A stretch of DNA of 64,000 nt, taken from NCBI GenBank assembly GCA_928212115.1, contig CAKMRJ010002223.1, forward strand, positions 299,059,093 to 299,123,092, written 5' to 3'. The position numbers were made by a program, and so were the translations under genes. The stretch's first letter is position 1; the number at the start of each line of letters is the position of its first letter. Positions 10,640 to 21,900 of the stretch are shown piece after piece. Source of the stretch: Lactuca virosa. Lineage: Eukaryota; Streptophyta; Magnoliopsida; Asterales; Asteraceae. Under the pieces are notes generated by a model, which did not search any database, was not told the DNA's origin, and saw nothing but the letters and a program-made list of their open reading frames with translations.

Positions 10640-10650
10640 CTATATATATA
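10590..10650. repeat. (TA)n microsatellite
   Basis: About 60 bp of alternating T and A with a few interruptions, inside the gypsy LTR. The tract is self-complementary. Confidence 0.85.
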
Positions 10651-11065
10651 TTTGTATATGTATACAAGTATAAAAGTTAGTTCATTAATTTCAATTACCC
10701 TTTGTAACATGTTGAGCAAGGGGTTGCATTCATGAATACTCATTATCAATTCAGGAAGTACATATGAATTATAATAGGTATAATTTATGATTCATAAAAC
10801 ACTAATTCACGATTCAGTATACTAAAGTACATTATTTTACAAGACAAAGGTTTGATTCAAAACTATTCAAGGGTATACATCTTCAGATACATGTAAGAAT
10901 ACTAATTCAAGAACATACTATCAATCATTTATTTCACAATGATTAGGTTTTCATAACTATTATACATGTAACGTTTATATGCTTTTTATGAGTCAATTGA
11001 TACAGGTTGTTTAATTCATTTACACAATATAGTAAAGTCCTGACATTATAACCAGAATCTCCAGC

Positions 11066-11070
11066 GGGGG
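11066..11070 (+). repeat. Target-site duplication of copia E, left copy
   Basis: GGGGG before the left LTR; the right copy at 23587-23591 is GGGGA. One mismatch in five is consistent with an older insertion; a 4-bp GGGG reading is also possible. Confidence 0.6.
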
Positions 11071-11716
11071 TGTTGAATCATAAAAAGTGACCCTCTTGAA
11101 CTTCAGCTACCGCAGCCGTCAAGCACCCGCAGTCGAGCTCCTTCATCAGCAACCGCATCCGGAGTCCCTACCTACCGCAGTCACTTTACTAGATTACTTT
11201 ACTTGTCTTTTTATGTAATAATCTCTATTGTCTAGTATGTCTTGCATGGCCACTCTTAGAGATGTGATCTAGTGTACTTTGTGAGTTTCTATAAATAGAG
11301 CTCATTCTCTTGTATTCAAAGACACGCATCTATCTATTCTGCATACACATCTCTGAAGTTATCTTTCCTATCTCTCTATTTCACTACGCATCTCTTCTTA
11401 CTCTCAAATCTTACTAGAGTACAACTGATTATAACCTCTCTTCGGAGCAAGTCTTTTGTGACTTAATCACTAAGTTTGATCTTCCTTATCAACTTGGTTT
11501 GAATGCATTCCTTGTTATGAATCATCTTAAGTGTATACTTGATATAACAATTGGTGTCATTTCTATTTCTTTACTTTTCCGCAACTAACTCTCTAACTAT
11601 CTAACTCTAACTTATTAATATTATTGTTGAGCTTTTAGATCCTTTGAGATTAACTATTCCGCAATCTACTTGTTCTAACATTTGTTCAAGTGTGTCTCTA
11701 AGTTTTTCTCTCAACA
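11071..11716 (+). repeat. Copia E 5' LTR
   Basis: Starts TGTTGAATCA and ends CTCAACA. Six CCGCA pentamers lie at 11110, 11127, 11153, 11175, 11579 and 11659; four of them fall within 70 bp, about 115-180 bp upstream of the TATA box, an arrangement suggestive of a U3 regulatory cluster. Confidence 0.95.
11290..11297 (+). promoter_or_regulatory. TATA box of copia E LTR
   Basis: TATAAATA. In the 3' LTR the same place (23160-23167) reads TATAAATC, a single change that may weaken that copy. Confidence 0.6.
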
Positions 11717-11718
11717 AT

Positions 11719-11731
11719 TGGTATCAGAGCC
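11719..11731 (+). other. Primer binding site of copia E
   Basis: TGGTATCAGAGCC two bases after the LTR end, complementary to the 3' end expected for initiator tRNA-Met. Confidence 0.9.
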
Positions 11732-12480
11732 GTACCTTGAAGATCTCACGATTAGTTCAAGGGAAAGACTCTCGTTCGGTGATTATCTTGTGATTTTTCC
11801 GTGTTTCTGCAAGAAAACAATTTTCGGGTTTCAAACCGGAATTTTTTTTATGAAGTTCATTCTTAGTTCTATTTTCTGGGTGATTCTTACTCAATAAAAT
11901 AAATTGTTGCTGCTGCTGCTCGTTCTATTTATTGCTGGAAGAAGATGTTCTTAAAAGTTATTATTATTTTGCTGTTGAAGAAATGAAGAAAAACAAATGG
12001 GAGAAAAAATTAATTTTGTTGTCTCTTAAAAAGGTTGAAGATGTATTCCAGGGAGTTATTTTTCCTTGGATGAAAAGACACAAGATTATGGGCTTATTTT
12101 TCTTGAAGAAAGTGGAGAAAAGCATTTCTTTTTGAAGCTTTTTCTTTTCCAGCAACTTTCATCATCATGAGGTATGAAGATTTTTTATTCTCATGTATTA
12201 GTTGTTGTAGATCTCAAATTGAATTGTTTGGACGTGATAATTTGTTTTCAAAAAGTCAATTGTCCTTGTTACTCTTTTGGGTAAAGAGTATTCCACTATT
12301 TGCTCCCTCAAAAAGATAATTCCACTCTTTTTGGCTAAAAACCCCCTGCACACTCTTTTTTTGCCTTCCCAAGACCCACCTTTGACTTAGAATGCTTTAT
12401 AAAAAGATTCTCTCATTAAAATATGAATAAATGGCCTTTGCGGTACCATTTTTCATGGAAAAATAGCATTTTTCTTCACC
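11732..12480 (+). other. Copia E leader, non-coding
   Basis: Low-complexity, T- and A-rich leader. The short open stretches have no similarity I recognise to Gag. It ends where a minus-strand LTR begins. Confidence 0.55.
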
Positions 12481-12740
12481 TGTTCAGCCCTTCTCAGTGA
12501 ATGGAGAACATGGTAGGAGAGAAACTCTCCCTGGGTGGGAGAACCCACCAACTTTCTCTCTCTAGAGATTACATTGTAAGAAGTGTAACTCTAACTAAGG
12601 AAAAGATAAGCTAGCTAAAGTAATAAATGACCAACTCTCCCTTTATATAGGAGGGAGAGTATTTACACCTAAAATACAATAAAGGGAAAATACAACCTAA
12701 TAAACACTCATTATTTGTGGAGCATTTCCATGCACCAACA
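12481..12740 (-). repeat. Short LTR of an unrelated element (M), minus strand, inside copia E
   Basis: Read on the minus strand it starts TGTTGGTGCATGG, has a TATATAAAGGG box near 12640 and ends GGGCTGAACA. The purine tract GGGAGAGAA lies immediately upstream on that strand (12741-12750). This makes it a 260-bp 3' LTR. No partner LTR was found to the right, so element M is partial. Confidence 0.6.
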
Positions 12741-14660
12741 TTCTCTCCCTAAATGCTTACAAATGATGAGAGATACAATAAGTGATACAAGGCTATAATA
12801 CAGTAATCCGACTAGCAAGTGTGGTAATAAAATGAAACCAAGTGCTGAAATGTCTCTGAAACTCTGAAGTGTCTGTGAAGTCTAAAACTGGCCATGAATC
12901 TCTAACAATGAAGGTCTTCGGCTTCAAAGCACAACCAATGAAGCATAAAAAATAAGATCCAAATCTTCAAACCAGTCATAATCACCCGAAGAAGGATGTC
13001 ACCATGAGCAAGTAGAAGATCCAATAAAAGTAACACTTCGACTTCAAAAGTCTGAAAAACATCTCGAGTTCTCGAATCATAATACACCGAAATTCCTCAA
13101 AGAATAACCTGCTAAAAATGTGAAGCATCCATAAAATGACGTCCGGATAAAAATAATGTGAGTCTAAAAACATGGTCCAGCAATGCCGAAAATTTGATCC
13201 AAGGACCAAAAATAAGTGTCACGTCACATTGCCAAAATAATCTTTGTCTTCAACATATCACAAATCCAAACTCGTGAAACCATAAGATCTGAACCGAATG
13301 CGAACACAAATCATCATGTGGTAGAGTCCGAATAATAAATAATCTGAATAGGAAAACATCGAGTAATGCCAAAAATTTGATCCGTAAAGACCAAAAAGAA
13401 GTGCCACATCGGCAATCACTAAATAAATAATCGTCTTCAGAAGTCTTCAAAAATCCAAACTCAAACAATCATAATAACCAAATCCGGATGATATTCTCTC
13501 CCTATTTTTGATAACCAATGACCGGATATCAAAAATCAACAAATCATCGGATGGAGAGTGTTGGATACCAAGAGCTAATAGAGAAGCTCTCCCTAGATGT
13601 ATGAAGGGTCTCGATAAGAAACGAGAAAGAGTAAAGGAGATACTCTTGCGGTCATGAGGAGGCGGGTGACATAGTTGCTGAAGCTGTGCTGAGAATAATC
13701 TGTTGTGCCAAAAATATATCCAAATATCCAAACTGCGGTGCCGGAACACTTGAAGTGGTCTTCAATAGAGAATAAAGTCCACATGCTCAAGATACATGAT
13801 TCGTCAACCAAAAATCAAGAGCGACAAGTCATAAAATCTCATAAAGTAAAGAATGCGAAACAACTTTGTTGATCAATCGCCGTTGCGGTGCAATCATCAC
13901 CAAAAATAATATGAAGTCCGACTGCGGTAGGAATATTCTTCCAATAATAACCGGCATGAAATGAACCAATGTGACAATCCAAGGTTCGGTTGTGGCAAAA
14001 AAATTGGTGTTAAAAAAATAATTGGTGTAATAAAAAAAATTGGTTTTAATAAAAAAAATTGGTTATAATAACAAAATGGCTAAATAAAAAAATTGGTGTT
14101 AAAAAAAATAAATGGCTAAATAAAAAAAATTGGCTGAAAAAAAAATTAATTGAAAAAAAAAAAATAATAATAATGCAGAAGAAAAAAAAATCTGAATAAA
14201 AAAAATAAAGTCTTGAAAAAAAAGAGGGTTTTTAAAAAAAAGGAGGGGAGGGGAGGAAAAAGAAGGTGGAAAGGAGGGGGAGGAGGAGGGAAGAGATGAA
14301 AGAGGGCTGAAGAGAGGGTGGAGAAGGGAGGAGATCCGAAGTCTAGGAGGAGAGTTGCGGTTTTAGGAGGTTGCGGATGAGAGAGGGTGGCTTGGGTGGA
14401 AGGTGGTTGCGGATGGAGTGGGTTGCGGTGGGAAGGGTTGGGTGCGGATGGGGCTAGGCTGCGGATAGAGGGAGCTGGCTGTTGATGGTGAGATCCGGGA
14501 AGCCACTGCGGACGAAGCATCAGAAGGAGCGTTGCGGTCCGAACCGGAGGAAGAAGCCTACGGTCCGAGCTGGGAAGGATGGATGTGGTCTGACTGCGGT
14601 TCATCAGCAAGGAAGGTGGATGCGGTTCATCAGCAGTCATCTGAGGCTGCAGATATGACC
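12741..14660 (-). other. Interior of insert M: tandem-like repeats, A-rich tract and GA-rich CCGCA cluster
   Basis: 12860-13560 carries two loosely related blocks of about 200 bp (phrases such as AAATTTGATCC and AAATCCAAACTC recur). 13985-14200 is A-rich with repeated AAATTGGT. 14210-14640 is strongly purine-rich on the plus strand and has TGCGG ten times at 16-60 bp spacing. A 164-codon minus-strand open frame (14146-14640) is Pro/Ser/Leu-rich and ends in poly-Phe; its composition follows from the base bias, so I do not call it a gene. The region replaces gag and protease of copia E. Confidence 0.5.
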
Positions 14661-14663
14661 TGA

Positions 14664-17600
14664 GGTTATGGTGTTCTCACTACGGGGAACTTCTCTATTC
14701 AAAAGGTTACTTATGTAGAAAGCCTTAAACACAATCTCATCAGTGTTGGCCAACTATGTAAGGCAGGACATCGAGTTGAATTTAATGATCAATTTTGCTA
14801 TGTAATGACAAGTGATAGGAGCACATGTTTAATCAAATCTCGATATGAAGGTACCATGTACCCTTTGGGTGTCTCTCTGATCATTGGTAGACCGCAGTTG
14901 TGCTTCCTATCCAAAGCCGTATCCGAAGTCGGCTGGCTATGGCACCGCAAGCTAGCTCATCTCAACTTCAGGTACATCAACAATTTGGTCACCGGAGAAC
15001 TAGTCAGAGGTCTCCATATTCTCAAATTCAGCAACGATACTCTATGTTCGGCGTGTGAATATGGGAAGCAATCCAAAGCAAGTCACCCCATGGTGATTGA
15101 TTCTTCAATCTCTGAACCTCTAGAGCTCTTACACATTGATCTCTGCGGTCCATCAACCGTAGCCAGTCTCCATCACAAGAAATACATACTGGTTATTGTA
15201 GATGACTTTACACGCTTCACATGGGTGTTCTTCCTTAGATTCAAGTCAGAAACACCGCAGATTCTCATCAATTTCATCAAGGAAATAGAGCTTCAGATCA
15301 AGCTTCCAGTAAGACGTATCCGCAGTGATAATGGAACCGAGTTTATTAATCATCTTCTCAACTGTTTCTTGGTTTCCAAAGGCATCACTCATAACTTCTC
15401 AGCTCCTTATACACCACAACAAAATGGAGTAGTAGAGAGAAGGAACCGCACACTAGTAGAAGCAGCCAGATCAATGCTCAACTTCGCACACCTTCCTCTC
15501 TACTTCTGGGCTGAAGCTGTAACAACCGCATGCTTTGTACAAAACCGAAGCATTGTGTGCAAACGCCTCAATAAGACACCGTATGAGGGCCTTAACAACC
15601 GCAAGCCAAATGTTCGCTTCTTTCATATCTTTGGGTGTAGATGTTTCGTGATCAACAACCGCGATCAGCTTAACAAGTTTGCACCAAAGTCTGATGAAGG
15701 CATCTTCCTCGGTTATTCCACTAATAAAGTTGCTTACAGGGTCCTCATCAGACGTACAAGGCTAATCATTGAAAGCTTCGATGTGAAATTTGATGATTCT
15801 CACATCCACAACGCCCCTCCATCCACTGAAACCACCGCAATCATGGAAAGCGATATTCCTGCCTCTTCAGGTCCTTTAAATCTAGTTGAAGTCAATTATG
15901 ATGATCGTTTCGAACCTGTTGAAACGGCGAAACTATCCGAAGTTCTTGTGTCACCGGCAGCTCAACAACAACACGCTGATGTTTCTGGTCCATCACTATC
16001 CGAAGTAGCATCTCTCAATACTTCCACCTCTCCGGTTGAGGGGGAAAGCTCTACTCCGGATCAAGCAACAACCGTCGAGGTTCCAGTACTTGATGCTGTT
16101 CAAGTTCCTATCCGTAGAGAATCATTATCATCAAACGTATCTTCGGATTCGGATGATGAACTCATAGAGAACACTGACACAAGAACCGATTCAAGGATTA
16201 TCACTCTTCCATCTGCAGTCCAGGGGGAACCTTCTCAGGTTCCAGAGGAACTCCCATCCGCAATCCAGGGGGAACCTCTTCCAACTGCTCAAGAAAATTT
16301 CATTCTCGTTCCAACAAACCAAGATGATTCTGCAGGATGTTCTCAAGTCCAGGGGGAACTGCCATCTCTAACCGCAGAATCTTCTGATATTGAAGATATT
16401 CCCTCTACCGCAGCTGCTGATCATCTGCAACCCCGTCTACACGTATGGACGAAGGACCACCCACCAGGTCAAATCATTGGCAATCAATCCGCAGGCATCC
16501 AGACTCGATCTTCCAAGGACTTATCTGATCGTTGTCACTACGCAGCATTTATGTCCTCAGTTGAGCCCCGAACGATCAAAGAAGCATTACTAGAACCTGA
16601 TTGGATATTCGCAATGCAAGAAGAGCTAGAAGAATTCAAAAGAAACAAAGTGTGGAAGCTCATCCCGAAGCCTCATGGTCACACCATTGTTGGTACTAGA
16701 TGGGTATTCAAAAACAAGCTGGATGAATCTGGTGCGGTAGTCAGAAACAAGGCAAGGCTAGTTACAAAGGGCTATAGTCAACTTGAAGGTGTTGACTATG
16801 ATGAAACGTATGCTCCGGTGGCACGAATGGAAGCCATCCAAATCTTCTTAGCATACGCAGCCCACAAAAGCGTCAAGGTACACCAAATGGACGTTAAGAG
16901 TGCATTTCTCAATGGGGAATTAAAAGAAGAGGTTTATCTTCAGCAACCTCCAGGCTTTGAAAGTATTGAATTCCCACACCACTGCTACAAACTTGAAAAA
17001 GCAGTCTACGGTCTGAAGCAAGCCCCAAGAGCGTGGTACGAGACTCTCTCTGAATTTCTTGTCTCGTCCGGATACAAAAGAGGAGTAATTGATCCCACTT
17101 TATTTAGAAAAGCAAATGGTGACCACCTTATGCTTGTACAAATATATGTGGATGATATCATCTTCGGATCGACTGATCAAGGAATGGTGGATGAATTTGC
17201 TAAGCTCATGACCAACAAATTCAAAATGAGCTTGAATAGAGAGATTAACTTCTTTCTAGGACTTCAAGTGAAACAAGTTCCGCAAGGGATATTCATTCAT
17301 CAAGAGAAATACACCACTGAACTGTTAAAGAAATATTCTATGGACAACTGTTCTTCGGCTAAGGTCCCCATGGCCTTCGGATATAAGATCTTTGCTCATC
17401 CCTCAGGCGAATCTGCTCATAGGCTCTTTGATGTACCTCACCGCAAGCAGGCCAGACATTGTCTTTGCAACAGGTGTATGCGCAAGGTATCAGGCTGACC
17501 CAAAAGTGTCACATATGACCGCAGCCAAACAGATACTACGGTACCTGAAAGGAAGCAAGTCTCTTGGATTATGGTACCCCGCAGGCAATGATTTCAGCCT

Positions 17601-18084
17601 TCAAGCAGTCACAGATGCGGATCACGCCGGATGCAGACTAGATCGAAAAAGCACTTCAGGTGGATGTCAATTTCTGGGTGGAAGACTCGTCAGCTGGCCA
17701 TCAAGGAAACAAAGTTGTGTATCTCTGTCTACCACAGAAGCTGAGTATGTGGCCGCAGCCAGCTGTTGTTCACAAGTCCTATGGATGAAGACACAACTTA
17801 TGGACTACGGATATAGAATGTTGCGGATACCAATTTACTATGACTCTGAAAGTGCTATAGCGATTTCTCACAATCCAATTCAACACTCCAAGACTAAGCA
17901 TATTGAACTACGGTATCATTTCATCAAAGACCACATCTTGAAAGGTAACATTGAACTCATCTTTGTCCATACTCATGAAGAGATTGCTGATGTGTTCACA
18001 AAAGCGCTCGACTCCACTAAACTTAACACCTTCCTGCAAATGTTGGGAATGATGAATCCAGACCCGCAATTCTTTTTGAATTGA
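14664..18084 (+). pseudogene. Copia E pol relic: integrase, RT, RNase H (SIRE-like)
   Basis: Polyprotein remnant that would integrate and reverse-transcribe the element. It begins mid-protein right after TGA at 14661, so protease is absent. In order: the GAG-pre-integrase His/Cys finger (HRKLAH ... CSACEYGKQ, about 14940-15075); integrase core with HIDLCGP, RSDNGTEF and QQNGVVERRNR (D, D, E all present); a 250-residue linker with three QGE repeats (16215-16365); RT with VKSAFLNGEL and the YVDD active site at 17145-17156; RNase H with TDADHAG, STTEAEY and YYDSESA. One frameshift near 17390-17410 separates RT from RNase H; otherwise the frame is open. The missing gag/protease plus the frameshift make it non-autonomous. 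Confidence 0.92.
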
Positions 18085-18836
18085 TAGATACCGCAGACCA
18101 TCCTTGGTCTCCGTTGCAGTTGTAACTGAAAGCTACTTATGATAGATGGTTTTGGTACCGCAGTCTATGTACCGCAACCATAAATCATACTTATCTTTCA
18201 TGGGTCCTTATTGTTTGTTATTACTAACCTTTTGTACAAGTGCTCTCCTCAGTTCCTATACTGCAGACATTCATCTGTTCATCCGCAATGACATCTGTTC
18301 ATCCGCAATGACATCTGGTCATCCGCAATGACATCTGGTCATCCGCAATAAAGTCTCCATCCGCAATCACATTGATAATTTCTCAACTGTTTCATTAATC
18401 CTTGATTCATGGTGTGCTATTTAATGATCCTTCATTAAATAAGAAAACATTAAAAAAAATAAAAAACATTCCTTGAGAAACTGTCTCATTCTCCTTTTTG
18501 AATAAACCTTGTGTCAGACCTATTTTAGGTATGATGACAAAAAGAACGTTTTTCCATAAACACATCCTTAATCTGTCTTTTCCTCTTACCCAGCACGTCT
18601 CATCCGTTATAACTCCCTTTCCTCTCACCACACGATCACCTGACGTGATGATGTACGTCTGACTTTTCATTAAATGCAAACCCTTTTTTTTGGTAAATCT
18701 CAAACCTTGTTAAACTGTTTCATATTATGTGGCTGAGATTTAATTTCCAATTCAAAAGATTCCCCCCAAACGACCTTGTACCTTATCCTCTCTTTTTACC
18801 TAGGATAAAAACACAGTTACTATTTCACTTCACCCC
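18085..18836 (+). other. Spacer between pol and extra ORF, with 20-bp tandem repeat
   Basis: Starts with eight CCGCA pentamers in about 275 bp (18091, 18158, 18172, 18283, 18303, 18323, 18343, 18361). 18270-18367 is a tandem array of four to five 20-bp units built on CATCYGNTCATCCGCAATGA. The second half (18370-18830) is AT-rich and carries no repeat; it runs into a TATA box and so may be a promoter region. Confidence 0.65.
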
Positions 18837-18844
18837 TATATAAA
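18837..18844 (+). promoter_or_regulatory. Internal TATA box ahead of the extra ORF of copia E
   Basis: TATATAAA, 107 bp before ATG 18951, followed by a pyrimidine-rich leader (CT-rich 18845-18950) ending in an ATGG context. This is the layout of an ordinary plant Pol II promoter and 5' UTR and suggests a separate transcript for the downstream ORF. Inferred from sequence only. Confidence 0.5.
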
Positions 18845-18950
18845 CCCTTCTTCTTCCCCAAATTCACTTTACGCTCTCTGAACATTGAATCTTCCCTCTC
18901 AAATTCCTTCAAGCACTCTGTTTTTCTACTCTTTCTCTCAAGCTCCTACA

Positions 18951-21900
18951 ATGGTGAAATCCGGTGTATCTAAGAAACAATCCAAGGCATCTGGATCAGT
19001 GAACCCTACTGGTTCAGACTCTCCCACGATTGCTTCAAGCAACTTCAGAGCTATATTCGAAGATCATTCATCCTACAATGCTCCGATCAAGCTGATGATC
19101 AAGTTTATGAAGAATCATCCCCTGTTTGGCCCCTTCGATGCTTTCACGGATGTTGTCCCAATCTCAACCCTATTCAAATGTGCCTTCTCCGCCTATCGCC
19201 CACTCGAAAACCCACAAGAAGTCCATCTTAACCTGGTTGACGATTCTTTGGTCATTCTGTCCAAAGAAAAGTTTCTTTCTGCCATTAACCTCCTTGTTCA
19301 TCCCTCCATCAAGATTTTCACCCCATCCATGGCGGACGTTACCTCTGCACTTTACCAAATGGGATATCAGAAGAAGATTAGAGGAATTGGGGAATTCAAG
19401 AAAAATCAACTGCCTGCGGTCTGGCAATTTGCTTGCCACTTCGTCATCCGCAGTCTATCCGGCAGAACCGGAGGCACGGATAATATGGGACTTAAACTTT
19501 TGGAGCTGGTGTGGAGTATTTTCACCGGTCATGACGTGAACTACGGGCAGATCCTGTGGGACGACTTTCTTCAATACATTCCCAAGGATAGCCCAAGGGA
19601 GAACCCAACCGAACTCACTTTTGCAAGGTTCTGCTCCCTCTGCATTTCAGACCTCCATGCAGATGCAGGGATCGACATGTGCAGTGGCATCAATTTCTTT
19701 GTCCCCAAGGATCTCAAAAGGTACAATCCCTCCTTTGATCAATCTATTTTTGGACCAATTCGAAGACTTCCTACCCACATTCTTTCCATTCTTGGTCTTG
19801 AGACTGCTGATGTCTCAGATCATATTGAGGCTACGGAAGGTATTTCCCCATACCTTCCTACCCCGCCTCTTCAAAATCCATCCGCAATCATTAACCCTGA
19901 AGGTACCGCAGTCCCTTCTTCCACTACTCTCTCCAATCTTTCTCAAAGAAGAAAGTAATTGGCCTCCAAGAAGAAACAAAGAACTCCCAAGAAGAATGCT
20001 CCCAAACCAACCGCACCCACCAAGAAACGTAAAACCAAACCAACCGCACCCACACCTGATAGTGTTTCTGATGAGGATGCGCAACCAATTGCCATCCTTA
20101 AGAAAAGAAAAACCAATACCACTGGCCATATGCGTGACCGGACTGATACCTCAGCCTCTCAAAAGGCTCCGGTAGTCCTTGGGGTGGCCGCAGACCCATT
20201 CAACACCACCATCGAATACCACCCAAGCTCAGAAAGTGAGTTTGTTTCATCACTTCGTGGAGCCTCCCCCCCCCCCCCCCCCAGTTCAATCCCAAGAGGA
20301 TGACACTGGTGCACGCCCTAAGGTCTCCAGGGCTTCCCGACTGCATTTCTTTTCACTTGAGGAGTTGCGCTCCATCCTCTTGAACGTAACCCAAATACTT
20401 CAAACACCTCCCCAACCGCAGGGCACTTCTTCCGCCCTAGCTAGAACTGAGTCGAGGCCAAACTTGACTACGGGTCAAGGAGACCAAGGTAGCTCAGGAA
20501 ATCCTACTCTGCTTACATCCGCAGCAGGTGGTTTAGGCACGGTGACCACAAATGTGCAAGGATCCGTGGACCCGAAGGACACTTCGGTGCGATTTCAAGG
20601 ATTTGACAGGGATGAATCAAACGACTCATGGTTACGCTACACTCCTGTAACTGAGTCAGAAATCAAGAAATATGCCGCTTTCAGAAGGGAATTCCAAGCA
20701 CACAAGGAACAACAGATCAAGCAACAACAACAAAAGGAGCAAGAAATCTAGTCAGTGGCTAAGTATTGGGCAGATGCAATCAATAATGCCAATACCCTAG
20801 CCACCATTCTGAAGGTTCAAGACTGGATGACCGAGATGGCTGAGACAATCCTCAAAGCTCAAGTAACAGGTGAAGGTGCAGGCCCCTCCAGAGTAACTCC
20901 AACTCCAACTCCAAATCCGATTCCAACTCCAACAGTTCATGGATCACAAAACGAAGGAACCGCAATAGAAGTCAGTTCTGCTCCCACCTTCGGTCTTGAT
21001 GATGATACCATTCAGGAGGTAAACAAACCCTCTCCCTCTGATGATGACCTTATGATGTTCGATGAAGAAGAGGAATCCAGTGGCTCTCACCATTCAACTT
21101 CTAAACCCAAAGAGAAAAAGAAAAAGAAGAAGAATGTTGTCACAAGAAAAGAATTTCTGAGCTTACAAGCAAAAGTTGATCAAATTCTAGCTGCGGTCAA
21201 GCCAACTCAACCGCAACAAGAAGACACCCCGGGACCGCAGTCATTAATCGAACGGATAGAGCGCTTGGAAACGCGTGAGCGATTGGCTGCTGAGAGAATT
21301 TCTCTCAAAGTCGAAATGGGAATCCGGTCTCTGGACAACAATCGACAGGCAGATCACAAAGGCTTCATGGCTGTTGCGGAATGCCTCATCTCTGAGGTGA
21401 CCGCAATCAAGAAAGATCTCCAAGCAGCCATTGCGGATCAAGCCACACAGTCTCAAAAACTGATAGCTGAGACTCACACTGCGTATGAGTCCACTATCTC
21501 AGTTCTTCAAGCCACAATCAATAGACTACAACGATCCCTGTCCTCCAACTTCCATGGTCCCGAGATTCTTCAGCTCACCAAGGAAATTCATAGACTGCTC
21601 AACTCCTCCATTCCCAATAATCAACAGTTGGCCGATGCCCTGAAAGCTCAATTTCAAGACGTTTTTGCCAAAGTTGATGGCCTTAGAAAATGGCTTGAGG
21701 AAGCCCCTGGGTTGCATTCCTCAAGAGGGGGAAGTGAAGACGAAGTCCATCACAGTGAAGAAGAAGTCCATCATTCACATCACTCCATCTCACAGCATCA
21801 GAGTCCCCCCATCATCACCGAAAAAATTCCTACACCGCAACCATCTCATCACACTCCATCTCATCAGACTCGACCTCAAAAAGAGACCACGGTTGAGAAA

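Larger units (their letters stand above)
9835..11070 (+). repeat. Gypsy 3' LTR, first part (5' truncated)
   Basis: Continues after copia E at 23587 and ends there with GGGGGTGTGACA, the same end as the D-element LTR at 56198. No TG start is visible, so its beginning is lost together with the end of pol. 9894-10005 repeats GGCCGTAAAC four times with variants. It contains the GTGAGTTCATACC phrase and the G-run (10250-10260) also seen in the D LTR at 54560-54611, and a (TA)n tract at about 10590-10650. Confidence 0.75.

Noticed and set aside
14146..14640. 164-codon minus-strand frame, Pro/Ser-rich
   Set aside because: Caused by a purine-rich plus strand and a poly-A tract (ends in poly-Phe); no domain, no homologue seen. 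Kept only as part of the insert region.
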